Source: JAHRAW01 sp028066695
GTDB lineage: Bacteria > Pseudomonadota > Gammaproteobacteria > Arenicellales > Poriferihabitantaceae
DNA length: 64,000 bases
NCBI GenBank assembly: GCA_963457535.1
Contig: OY734803.1
Location: 372,001 to 436,000 of the forward strand
Reading direction: 5' to 3'
Part shown: piece by piece, positions 16,981-24,767 of the stretch
How the letters are laid out: each line of letters begins with the position of its first letter
Position numbering within the stretch: position 1 is the first letter of the stretch
Translations under genes and position numbers: made by a program
The notes under the pieces: model-generated
Database searches by the model: none
What the model was told of the DNA's origin: nothing
The model's input: only the letters and a program-made list of their open reading frames with translations

Positions 16981-18086
16981 GCGCGCCGCAATACGCCCCC
17001 GGAAAACACCCCGACCTGCCGGCGCCGTCCACCCTGGCCGGGCCGCTCGCCTGGGTGCGCGCCAACCTGCTTTCGTCTCCGTCCAACATCGCGCTGACGC
17101 TGCTGTCGCTGTGGTTTCTGTGGTCGGTCATTCCGGACGCGCTCAATTGGTTTTTCTTTGACGCGGTCTATTCCGGCGAAAACCGCGCCGCCTGCCGCGC
17201 CGCCGGCGAAGGCGCGTGCTGGGCCTTCATCGGCGAGTATTTAAAACTCTTCACCTACGGTTTTTACCCGGAGGAATCGCGCTGGCGCGTCAACCTCGCG
17301 TTCGTGCTGATGTGGCTGGCGCTGGTGCCGATATTGTTTGACCGCGTGCCGCACCGCAAATACGGGCTGTATTACGCGGCCGCCTTCCCGTTCATCGCCG
17401 GCTGGCTGCTGGTCGGCGGGCTCGGCCTCGCGCCGGTTACCACCGACAAATTCGGCGGCATCATGCTCACGCTGGTGGTCGGCGTCACCGGCATCGCCTT
17501 CTCGCTGCCCATCGGCATTTTGCTCGCGCTCGGGCGCTCGTCCAAACTGACCATCATCCGCGTGTTCTGCGTCGGCTTCATTGAATTCATCCGCGGCGTC
17601 CCGCTGATCACGCTGCTGTTCGTCGCCTCCACCATGCTGAGTTACTTCCTGCCGCCGGGAACCAACTTTGATTTGCTGCTGCGCGTGCTGATCATGGTCA
17701 CGCTGTTCGCCTCCGGCTACATGGCCGAGGTCATCCGCGGCGGACTGCAGGCGATTCCGTCCGGGCAGACCGAGGCCGCCGACGCGCTCGGCCTGAAATA
17801 CTGGCAGGCGATGCGCCTCATCGTGCTGCCGCAGGCGCTGAAAATTTCCATTCCGGGAATCGTCAACACCTTTATCGGCCTTTACAAGGACACCACGCTG
17901 GTCATCATCATCGGCCTCTACGACCCGCTCGGCATCGGCCGCGCCGCGCTCGCCAACACCAGTTGGATCGGCCTTTCCACCGAGGTGTACATTTTCGTCG
18001 CCATCTTCTTCTTCGTCTCGTGCTTCGCGATGTCGCGCTATTCGCTGTATCTCGAAGACAAACTGGAAACCGGGCACAAACGCTAA
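16977..18086 (+). CDS. aapM: General L-amino acid ABC transporter permease
   Basis: 369-residue partner of AapQ. The start at 16977 overlaps the aapQ stop codon; an apparent longer frame beginning inside aapQ is spurious. It has multiple hydrophobic helices and, in the C-terminal half, IRVFCVGFIEFIRGVPLITL, the coupling loop TEAADALGLKYWQAMRLIVL and PQALKISIPGIVNTFIGLYK. The C-terminal YSLYLEDKLETGHKR tail is typical of AapM/BztC. The large extra-membrane insertion after the second helix (EESRWRVNLAFVLMW onward) is also seen in the family. It is followed 14 bp later by the ATPase gene. Confidence 0.94.
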   Translation: MSAPQYAPGKHPDLPAPSTLAGPLAWVRANLLSSPSNIALTLLSLWFLWSVIPDALNWFFFDAVYSGENRAACRAAGEGACWAFIGEYLKLFTYGFYPEESRWRVNLAFVLMWLALVPILFDRVPHRKYGLYYAAAFPFIAGWLLVGGLGLAPVTTDKFGGIMLTLVVGVTGIAFSLPIGILLALGRSSKLTIIRVFCVGFIEFIRGVPLITLLFVASTMLSYFLPPGTNFDLLLRVLIMVTLFASGYMAEVIRGGLQAIPSGQTEAADALGLKYWQAMRLIVLPQALKISIPGIVNTFIGLYKDTTLVIIIGLYDPLGIGRAALANTSWIGLSTEVYIFVAIFFFVSCFAMSRYSLYLEDKLETGHKR

Positions 18087-18100
18087 CCGGAGGTCCGACC

Positions 18101-18862
18101 ATGCCTGAAACCGAAAAAACCCATGCCGAACTGGCGGTCAAAATTGAGGCCATGCACAAGTGGTACGGCCAGTTCCATGTCCTGAAGAACATCAACCTGC
18201 AGGTGCGCCGCGGCGAGCGCATCGTGATTTGCGGGCCTTCCGGCTCGGGCAAATCCACGATGATCCGCTGCATCAACCGCCTGGAGGAGCACCAGCAGGG
18301 CGACATCATCGTGGACGGGGTGGAACTGACCAACGACCTGAAAAACATTGAAACCATCCGCAAGGAAGTCGGCATGGTTTTTCAGCACTTCAATTTGTTC
18401 CCGCACCTGACCGTGCTGGAAAACTGCACGCTCGCGCCGATATGGGTGCGCAAATCGCCGAAGGCCGAAGCGGTCGCGACCGCGATGGAATATTTGGAGC
18501 GCGTGCAGATTCCCGAGCAGGCGCACAAATTCCCCGGGCAACTCTCCGGCGGCCAGCAGCAGCGCGTCGCCATCGCGCGCAGTTTGTGCATGAACCCGCG
18601 CATCATGCTGTTTGACGAGCCGACCTCGGCGCTGGATCCGGAAATGATCAAGGAAGTGCTGGATGTGATGGTGGAACTCGCGCAGGAGGGCATGACCATG
18701 CTGTGCGTGACCCACGAAATGGGTTTCGCCAAAACCGTGGCCAACCGCGTGATTTTCATGGACGAAGGCGAAATCATTGAGGAAAACTCGCCCGACCAGT
18801 TCTTTGACCACCCGGAACACGAACGCACCAAGTTGTTTTTGAGCCAGATTCTCAGCCACTGA
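18101..18862 (+). CDS. aapP: General L-amino acid ABC transporter ATPase
   Basis: 253-residue ABC ATPase energising the AapQM channel. Motifs in order: Walker A GPSGSGKST, Q-loop VFQHFNLFPHLTVLEN, signature LSGGQQQRVAIARSL, Walker B IMLFDEPTSALDPE and switch VTHEMGFAKTVANR. The ATG at 18101 has a CGGAGG ribosome site; the reading frame stays open upstream into aapM but has no family sequence there. Closest in type to GlnQ/AapP. Its stop is followed immediately by a 19-bp tandem repeat array. Confidence 0.95.
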   Translation: MPETEKTHAELAVKIEAMHKWYGQFHVLKNINLQVRRGERIVICGPSGSGKSTMIRCINRLEEHQQGDIIVDGVELTNDLKNIETIRKEVGMVFQHFNLFPHLTVLENCTLAPIWVRKSPKAEAVATAMEYLERVQIPEQAHKFPGQLSGGQQQRVAIARSLCMNPRIMLFDEPTSALDPEMIKEVLDVMVELAQEGMTMLCVTHEMGFAKTVANRVIFMDEGEIIEENSPDQFFDHPEHERTKLFLSQILSH

Positions 18863-18950
18863 AAAAGTCCCGCGGAAATCAAAAAGTCCGGCGGAAACTG
18901 AAAATCGCCGCGGAAACTGAAAAGTCCCGCGGGAATTGAAAACTCGGGGG
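18861..18950. repeat. 19-bp tandem repeat array downstream of aapP
   Basis: Units aligned by AAA..GTCC.GCGG are GAAAAAGTCCCGCGG (partial), AAATCAAAAAGTCCGGCGG, AAACTGAAAATCGCCGCGG, AAACTGAAAAGTCCCGCGG and a degraded GAATTGAAAACTCGGGGG. Full units are exactly 19 bp. The first overlaps the aapP stop codon. Same core as the arrays at 14317 and 58030. Confidence 0.8.
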
Positions 18951-18980
18951 CCGGGAAATCCCGCGCGCCCCCCGCCCCCC

Positions 18981-19008
18981 TTGACACGCCGGCGGCGGTG
19001 TGGAAAAT
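18981..19008 (+). promoter_or_regulatory. Candidate promoter of the Fn3-repeat gene
   Basis: A perfect TTGACA at 18981-18986 is followed after 16 bp by GAAAAT (19003-19008), which matches 4 of 6 -10 positions. The ATG at 19073 has AGAGG upstream. Confidence 0.45.
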
Positions 19009-19072
19009 TAACGCGTCCGGCGGTTTTCCCCCCGCATTTGCAAAGACTTTTTGCACCAACAGAGGCTTTTTT

Positions 19073-20449
19073 ATGTCTGCGCATAAAAGCATCCGCTCCG
19101 CGGCCGCATTTTTATTGCTGATAGCGGCCGCGCCGGGCCTCGCGGCGACCCTCGGCGCGCCGAAAAATGTCAACACGGAAACGGTGGACAACGGAATCAA
19201 AGTTTCCTGGACCGCGCCCGACGGCAGCCCGGCTTCCACCAGTTACACACTGCGCTGGGAACTCGCGACCGCGCGCAATCCGGACACCCGCAATGTCGGC
19301 GGCGTTACCACCTACACCCTCACCGGCCTGATCGCCGGCGCCACCTACACGGTGCAAGTGCGCGCCGAAGCGGCCGGAAGCGAAGCGAGCGCCTATGCGC
19401 CCGAGCACCCGATACCGCTGGAAGCGGGCGCGTCGCCGAGCCCGCCCGGCCCGCCGGAAAATGTGCGCGCAACCGCGGTCGCCGGCGGAATTCGCATGGA
19501 GTGGGACGCGCCGGCCGACGCGGCCTCTTTTCCGAACGGCATTTTGTATGAACTGCGCGCGCGCGAAGCCGCGGACACATCGGCCACCTACGGCCATACG
19601 CGCAGCGCGCTGACCACCGCCACCATCCCCCGATTAAAGCCCGGCGTCGCCTATGCCGTGCAAGTCGCCGCGCTGTCCGACTTCCACACCGCGCATGAAA
19701 AGCGCGGCGCGTTCGCGCCCGAGCCGGCGCTGACATTCACGCCCGAAATCTCCGGCGCGCCCGGCGCGCCGCGGAATCTGCGGGTGACTTCGGCCGAGGG
19801 CGAACTCACCGCGACCTGGGAAGCGCCCGAGATCGGCGCCGACGACCGGCTGACCGGATACCGCGTGCACTGGGAGCCGACAAACCGGACGCTGCGAATC
19901 GCGACCGCGATCATCCGAAACCTGATCGGCCGGCGGGTCGACGCGTTCTTCGGCTCGGTCGAGGTCGGCGGCGACGCCACCACCCACACCGTTTCCGGGC
20001 TGAAAAGCGACATCTCCTACAAACTGGAAATCACCGCGCTCAACGACTCCTTCCGAAGCGAATCCGCGTCGGCGACCGCGACGCCGCTTCCGGGGAAACC
20101 GCGCAATGTTTCCGCCGCGGCCAAAGACGGCGCGCTGCATGTCTCATGGGACGCGCCGGACGACGGCCCCCCGACTCCCTCGGTGGCGCGGCCGGCGAAC
20201 GGCGAATCTGCCTACACTTATTTGCTGTCGTGGAAGCCGGTGAACGGAAGCGCCACCGAAGTGGAGGTCGGCGCGCTGACTTATTACGCCATCACCGGCC
20301 TGACCAACGGCGGCGCCTACGCGGTAAAAGTCGCCGCGCGAAACGCCGCCGGCGACGGCGCGTATTCGGACGAAGTCACGGCCACCCCCGACGTGCCCGA
20401 CGTGCCGCGGAATCTGCGCGCGTCCTCGCCGAAATTCGCCGAACTTTGA
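19073..20449 (+). CDS. Secreted fibronectin type III repeat protein, 5' part (frame broken at its end)
   Basis: Begins with a Sec signal peptide (MSAHKSIRSAAAFLLLIAAA, cut near GLAA). Four full Fn3 modules follow, each starting with a Pro-x-Asn strand and a Trp strand: APKNVNTETVDNGIKVSW, PPENVRATAVAGGIRMEW, APRNLRVTSAEGELTATW and KPRNVSAAAKDGALHVSW. Each ends in the Tyr-corner strands (YTVQVRAEAAG, YKLEITALND, YAVKVAARNAAG). A fifth module begins (VPRNLRASSPKFAEL) and hits TGA at 20447. The module continues without loss in the -1 frame, so this is one gene of about 960 residues split by a single-base frameshift. Fn3 proteins typically bind polysaccharide or other cell surfaces. The start at 19073 has AGAGG upstream. 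Confidence 0.85.
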   Translation: MSAHKSIRSAAAFLLLIAAAPGLAATLGAPKNVNTETVDNGIKVSWTAPDGSPASTSYTLRWELATARNPDTRNVGGVTTYTLTGLIAGATYTVQVRAEAAGSEASAYAPEHPIPLEAGASPSPPGPPENVRATAVAGGIRMEWDAPADAASFPNGILYELRAREAADTSATYGHTRSALTTATIPRLKPGVAYAVQVAALSDFHTAHEKRGAFAPEPALTFTPEISGAPGAPRNLRVTSAEGELTATWEAPEIGADDRLTGYRVHWEPTNRTLRIATAIIRNLIGRRVDAFFGSVEVGGDATTHTVSGLKSDISYKLEITALNDSFRSESASATATPLPGKPRNVSAAAKDGALHVSWDAPDDGPPTPSVARPANGESAYTYLLSWKPVNGSATEVEVGALTYYAITGLTNGGAYAVKVAARNAAGDGAYSDEVTATPDVPDVPRNLRASSPKFAEL

Positions 20450-21960
20450 TTGAATGGGATCCGCCCGAACGCGCCGGCGTGTATTCCTACGCGCTGCGCT
20501 GGAAGGTGGAAACCGCGCCGGTTCCGTTTGAGACGGGCGGAAGCGGCACCACCACTTACACCATCACCGACCTGCCGGTGGAACTCACCTACAAAGTGGA
20601 AGTCGCCGCGCACGACGCCGGCGGCGGCGGCCAAAGCGAATGGGCCGGCGTCACCGCCGTCCCGCTCGGCCTGGACCTGCGCCCGTTCACCCCCGGCAAT
20701 GTGACGCTGACGCCGGGTCCGGGCGGCGACCAACTCACCGCCTCCTGGGAAATTCCCAAACCGGAAGGCGACATGCGCGACTACAAAGTGGAGTTGCTCT
20801 GGGGGAAACCCGGGCCGCCGGAACTGCGCTATGTCGGCCCGTTTCTCTGGGGCCCGTGGCGCATGGCGCCCACTTACAAAGACCGGCCGAGTGTGGTGGA
20901 AATTGACGAACCCGACTCCTCCCCGCAGACCCACACTTTCACCGGGCTGGAAGCCGGCCGCTCCTACAGCGTGGAAATCACCGCGCTGGCGGTGGAAGAC
21001 GCCATTCCGCATCCGGTGCGCGGCGAGCCCGCGATCGCCTACATCACCATGCCCGATTCCAGCCCCGAAGACGGCGCGCCCGGCCTGCCGCGGCGGGTGG
21101 TGGTGCTCGCGCGCGACGGCGCGCTGGATGTGGAATGGCAAAAACCGGTGAACGGCGATGCCGGTTTCACTTATGAGGTGCACTGGAAAAAACACTTCCC
21201 GGCCGACGCGCCGGAAACCACTGCGCTGACCGAGGCCGGCGCGCTCGCCCACACCATCACCGGGCTGGACAACGGCGACCTGTATCTCGTCAAAGTCGCG
21301 GCGCTCAACGCCAACGGCAAGGGCGAATATTCGGACGAAAAATACGGCACTCCGCAGGGAACCCCGCCCGAACGGCCGGGCCCGCCGCGCAACATCCGCA
21401 TCTCCACCGGCGACGACACGCTCACGGTGAAATGGGACAAGCCGTCCGGCGGCGTGCCGGTCGGCAGTTACAGCCTGCGCTGGCGGCCGGTCAATGTGAC
21501 AAACGAAACCGAAGTCAGCACCCGCAACGACGCCACCCTCTTCCCGATTTCCGGCCTGCAGCCGGGCACCACTTATGAAGTGCAGGTCGCCGCGCGCAAC
21601 GCCGCCGGCCCCGGCACCTATTCACCGGTGCGGCAGGCCGCCACCAAGCCGGTGTCGGCTTCCACCCTGGACATCAACGAAGACGGCGCGATCAACGCCG
21701 CCGACGGAATTTTGCTCTCGCGCTTTGCCCTCGGCGTGCGCGGCGCCGCGCTGGTCAAGGGCCAGGCGCATTTCCGCCAGGGCATCGTTGAAAAGAACCT
21801 CTACAAAATCGTCAAAATCGGCGCCGGCAATTACACCGTGCAAATAAAAGGAAGCGACGAAGACGCCCTCACCGTGGCGCGCATCCTGCTCGGAGATCCG
21901 GGACAGGACAAAACCCTCACCGCAAAAGTCCGCGAACTCGCGGCGCAGTTTAAGCGCTAA
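20446..21960 (+). CDS. Fn3-repeat protein, 3' part, with C-terminal dockerin-like calcium motif
   Basis: Continuation of the upstream gene in the -1 frame. It completes module 5 (TLIEWDPPERAGVYSYALRW) and adds modules 6 to 8, the last two opening LPRRVVVLARDGALDVEW and PPRNIRISTGDDTLTVKW. The C-terminus has a dockerin/EF-hand-like segment, LDINEDGAINAADGILLSRF, then a weaker partner, DEDALTVARILLGD. Dockerin-type repeats bind calcium and attach proteins to partners; no cohesin is present here. The frame has no plausible start of its own except TTG at 20446, so it is probably not translated independently. Its stop overlaps that of the convergent glycosylase gene. Confidence 0.75.
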   Translation: MIEWDPPERAGVYSYALRWKVETAPVPFETGGSGTTTYTITDLPVELTYKVEVAAHDAGGGGQSEWAGVTAVPLGLDLRPFTPGNVTLTPGPGGDQLTASWEIPKPEGDMRDYKVELLWGKPGPPELRYVGPFLWGPWRMAPTYKDRPSVVEIDEPDSSPQTHTFTGLEAGRSYSVEITALAVEDAIPHPVRGEPAIAYITMPDSSPEDGAPGLPRRVVVLARDGALDVEWQKPVNGDAGFTYEVHWKKHFPADAPETTALTEAGALAHTITGLDNGDLYLVKVAALNANGKGEYSDEKYGTPQGTPPERPGPPRNIRISTGDDTLTVKWDKPSGGVPVGSYSLRWRPVNVTNETEVSTRNDATLFPISGLQPGTTYEVQVAARNAAGPGTYSPVRQAATKPVSASTLDINEDGAINAADGILLSRFALGVRGAALVKGQAHFRQGIVEKNLYKIVKIGAGNYTVQIKGSDEDALTVARILLGDPGQDKTLTAKVRELAAQFKR

Positions 21961-22580
21961 TCCAGCGTCGCCGCGCCGTAATACTTCCACATCAGCAGCG
22001 CCACGCTGCTGCGGTGCGGTGACCAGCGTTCGGCGAGAGCGGCGGTTTGTTTTTCGCCGGGGCGCTCCGGCAGCGACAGATACCGCCCGACCGCGACCTG
22101 CAGCGCCAAATCGCCGGCCGGGAAAATGTCGGCGCGGCCGAGCGCGAACATCGCGTAGATTTCCGCCGACCAGCGCCCGATGCCGCGCACCCGCACCAAC
22201 TCGGCGATTACGGCTTCGGATTCCATTTTGGCGAGCGCGTCCAAATCAATTTCGCGCGCGGCCACCATGTTTGCCAGGCCGCGCGCATAGCCGATTTTTT
22301 GCGCGGACAATCCGCAGGCGCGCAACTGCGCATCGCTGCGGTTTCGGATTTTGCGGTGGGTGACGCGCCCGCGGCAGGACTTTTCCAACTTCCGCCAAAT
22401 CGCTGCGGCCGCGCCGGTGGAAAGTTGCTGCGAGACGATGGTGCGCAGCAGCGTTTCAAACCCGGGCGGCCGCGCGCGCGGCGCCGGGCAGCCGAGCGCG
22501 TTCAGGAGTTTGCGCAGGCCCGGGTCCAGGCGCGCTGCGCTTTCCAGTTCGCGCCGGAGTTTTTTCGCGCTCTTAATCAT
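21957..22580 (-). CDS. DNA-3-methyladenine glycosylase, HhH-GPD family (AlkA-like)
   Basis: 207-residue base-excision repair enzyme that removes alkylated purines from DNA. It has the N-terminal FETLLRTIVSQQLSTGAAAA segment, a helix-hairpin-helix (VRVRGIGRWSAEIYAMFALG) and the catalytic aspartate in DIFPAGDLALQ (Asp157). It lacks the N-terminal domain of E. coli AlkA (282 residues), so it resembles the shorter MAG1-type enzymes. No FeS cluster cysteines are present, which argues against EndoIII/MutY. Convergent with the Fn3 gene, with overlapping stops, and divergent from the response regulator by 41 bp. Confidence 0.9.
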   Translation of the reverse strand: MIKSAKKLRRELESAARLDPGLRKLLNALGCPAPRARPPGFETLLRTIVSQQLSTGAAAAIWRKLEKSCRGRVTHRKIRNRSDAQLRACGLSAQKIGYARGLANMVAAREIDLDALAKMESEAVIAELVRVRGIGRWSAEIYAMFALGRADIFPAGDLALQVAVGRYLSLPERPGEKQTAALAERWSPHRSSVALLMWKYYGAATLD

Positions 22581-22621
22581 TTACAATTGCCGCCCCATTC
22601 GCTCAATCGTATCACCGCGCG

Positions 22622-23332
22622 ATGCGCGTTCTCATCATAGAAGACGACGACGCGACCGCCGCCTACATTCGCAAGGGGCTGCGCGAAGCCGGGCACGCCG
22701 CCGACACCGCCGCCGACGGCGAAGCGGGCCTGGCGCGCGCCGCCGGCGGAAACTACCAGGCGCTGGTCGTGGACCGCATGCTGCCGCGCTTGGACGGCCT
22801 GGCGCTGATAGCAAAACTGCGCGCGCGCGGCGACAACACCCCGGCGCTGATTCTCAGCGCGCTCGGCGAAGTCGGCGACCGCGTGGAGGGGCTGCGCGCC
22901 GGCGGCGACGACTATCTGGCAAAACCGTTCGCCTTCACCGAATTGCTGGCGCGCCTGGACGCGCTGGCGCGGCGCGCGCGGGACGGCGCGCAAATGGGCG
23001 CGGACGGCGGCGCGATATTGCGCGTCGGCGATTTGGAAATGGATTTGCCGCGCCGCGAAGTGCGGCGCGGCGGCGCGCGCATCGCGCTGCAGCCGCGCGA
23101 GTTTCGGCTGCTGGAATACATGATGCGCCACAGCAACCAGGTGGTCACGCGCACCATGCTGCTGGAAAATGTCTGGGACTACCGCTTTGACCCGCAGACC
23201 AATGTCATTGATGTGCACATCAGCCGCCTGCGCCGCAAAATCGACCGCGGCTTCGGCGCGCAATTGCTGAACACGGTGCGCGGCGCCGGCTACATTTTGC
23301 GCGAGCCGGAAAGCGGGCCGGACGCGCGGTGA
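22622..23332 (+). CDS. Two-component response regulator, OmpR/PhoB family
   Basis: 236 residues. The receiver domain (1-115) has the acidic pair in IIEDDD, phospho-acceptor Asp51 (VVDRML), Ser79 and Lys101 in YLAKPFAF. The C-terminal winged helix has PREFRLLEYMMRHSNQVVTR and VIDVHISRLRRKIDRG ending GAGYILREP, typical of QseB/CusR-like regulators. It overlaps the sensor kinase gene by GTGA, so the pair is co-translated. A TACAAT box at 22582-22587 may be its -10. The regulated genes cannot be inferred; the neighbours give no metal or stress hint. Confidence 0.94.
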   Translation: MRVLIIEDDDATAAYIRKGLREAGHAADTAADGEAGLARAAGGNYQALVVDRMLPRLDGLALIAKLRARGDNTPALILSALGEVGDRVEGLRAGGDDYLAKPFAFTELLARLDALARRARDGAQMGADGGAILRVGDLEMDLPRREVRRGGARIALQPREFRLLEYMMRHSNQVVTRTMLLENVWDYRFDPQTNVIDVHISRLRRKIDRGFGAQLLNTVRGAGYILREPESGPDAR

Positions 23333-24741
23333 AGTTTCACAGTTACACCGCGCGGCTGGCGCTTTGGTACGCGCTGCTGTTCAGCGCATCCACGCTGCTC
23401 CTGTTTTATTTTTTCTACCTGTTCACCGCCTCGCACATGATTCAGCAGGCGGAGAAAACCATTCAGGCGGAAATTCGCGGACTGGCCGAGCGCTACGACC
23501 GCAACGGGCTGCGCGGGCTGGTCGCGACCATAACAAACCGCGTCGGCCGCCAGCAGGCGCAGGCGAGCGGCAACGCGGTCTATTTGCTGACCACGCGCGC
23601 CTTTCGCCCGCTCGCCGGCAACTTGGACCGCTGGCCGGCGGCCGGCGAAAGCGCCGACGGCTGGATTGAATTTGACCTGGTCGCCGACCGCGAAAGCGGC
23701 GAGACGCATCTGGCGCGCGCGAAAGTTTTTCAACTGCAGCGCGGGCGCTACCGCCTGCTGGTCGGCCTGGACATTCACCAACTGACCGAGGCCAAGCGGC
23801 GCATCGTGCAGGCGCTCGGCTGGGGGCTGGCGATTATGCTGCTGCTCGCGTTTCCCGGCGGGTTGATTCTCGGCCGGCGCAGCGCGCGCAAGATAGAGCG
23901 CATCAACCAGACCGCGCGCAGCATCATCTCCGGGGATTTGTCGCGGCGCGTGCCGCTGAGCAAACGCCAGGACGACTTTGACCAGGTCGCGCACAACTTA
24001 AACCAAATGCTCGACCGCATTCAGCGGCTGATGGAGGACATCCGCCGCGTCTCCGACGGCGTCGCCCACGACCTGCGCACGCCGCTGGCGCGCCTTCGCC
24101 AGCGGCTGGAGGAAGCGCGCGCGCGCGAGGCGCCGGACTCGGAATCGGCGCGCTCACTGGAGGGCGCGATCAAGGAGGCCGATTCGCTGCTGTCCACTTT
24201 TAACGCGCTGCTGCGAATCGCGCGCATTGAGGCGCGGCAAACCGCGCCCGGCGGCGAAGTGGATTTGCGCGCGCTGGTCGCGGATGTCGCGGAGTTCTAC
24301 GAGCCGCTCGCCGAGGAAAAACAGCAGCGCATCGCCGCCGCGCCGGGACAAGACGGCGGCATCACCGTCCGCGGCGACCGCGACTTGCTGTTTCAGGCGC
24401 TCGCCAACATTCTGGAAAACGCGCTGCGCTACGCTCCGCGCGGCGGCGTCATAGAGATTTCCCTGCATCGGCACGGCGCGGACGCATGCATCGCCGTCGC
24501 CGACAACGGGCCCGGCATTCCCGAGGGCGAGCGCGAAAATGTGTTCCGCCGCTTTCACCGCCTGGACCAAAGCCGCGGCTCCGGCGGCAACGGGCTGGGC
24601 TTAAGTCTCGTCGCGGCGGTGGTGGCGATGCATGACGGCGAAATTGCACTGCAGTCCAATCATCCGGGACTGCGCGCGCTGATCACTTTGCCGCTCACGG
24701 GGCCGGCGGCGGCCCCGCAGAAAATGCCCGACGCGGCGTAA
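23329..24741 (+). CDS. Sensor histidine kinase
   Basis: 470-residue membrane kinase paired with the preceding regulator. Two membrane helices (about residues 11-33 and 162-183) flank a periplasmic sensor of roughly 125 residues. A HAMP linker (184-237) leads to the dimerisation box VSDGVAHDLRTPLARLRQRL with phospho-acceptor His247. The ATPase domain keeps the N-box LANILENALRYAP, G1 DNGPGIPEGE, F-box FRRFHRLDQS and G2 GGNGLGLSLV, so it looks active. The start is GTG at 23329, overlapping the upstream TGA. The sensor segment is not recognised and the signal is unknown. Confidence 0.94.
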   Translation: MKFHSYTARLALWYALLFSASTLLLFYFFYLFTASHMIQQAEKTIQAEIRGLAERYDRNGLRGLVATITNRVGRQQAQASGNAVYLLTTRAFRPLAGNLDRWPAAGESADGWIEFDLVADRESGETHLARAKVFQLQRGRYRLLVGLDIHQLTEAKRRIVQALGWGLAIMLLLAFPGGLILGRRSARKIERINQTARSIISGDLSRRVPLSKRQDDFDQVAHNLNQMLDRIQRLMEDIRRVSDGVAHDLRTPLARLRQRLEEARAREAPDSESARSLEGAIKEADSLLSTFNALLRIARIEARQTAPGGEVDLRALVADVAEFYEPLAEEKQQRIAAAPGQDGGITVRGDRDLLFQALANILENALRYAPRGGVIEISLHRHGADACIAVADNGPGIPEGERENVFRRFHRLDQSRGSGGNGLGLSLVAAVVAMHDGEIALQSNHPGLRALITLPLTGPAAAPQKMPDAA

Positions 24742-24749
24742 CCGCCGCG
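24732..24749. terminator. Hairpin between convergent kinase and pnp genes
   Basis: CGCGGCG (24732-24738), loop TAAC containing the kinase stop codon, then CGCCGCG (24743-24749). No U-tract on either strand. It could protect both mRNA ends but is not a classical terminator. Confidence 0.4.
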
Positions 24750-24767
24750 CCGGCGCAGAAGGCGAAC

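Noticed and set aside
18861..18950. Possible CRISPR array
   Set aside because: The repeats are contiguous 19-mers with no unique spacers of constant length and no cas genes nearby.
20433..20450. Programmed -1 ribosomal frameshift in the Fn3 gene
   Set aside because: No X XXY YYZ slippery heptamer in the zero frame and no obvious downstream pseudoknot. A missing A (assembly error or mutation) is simpler, so I report the break but not a recoding signal.
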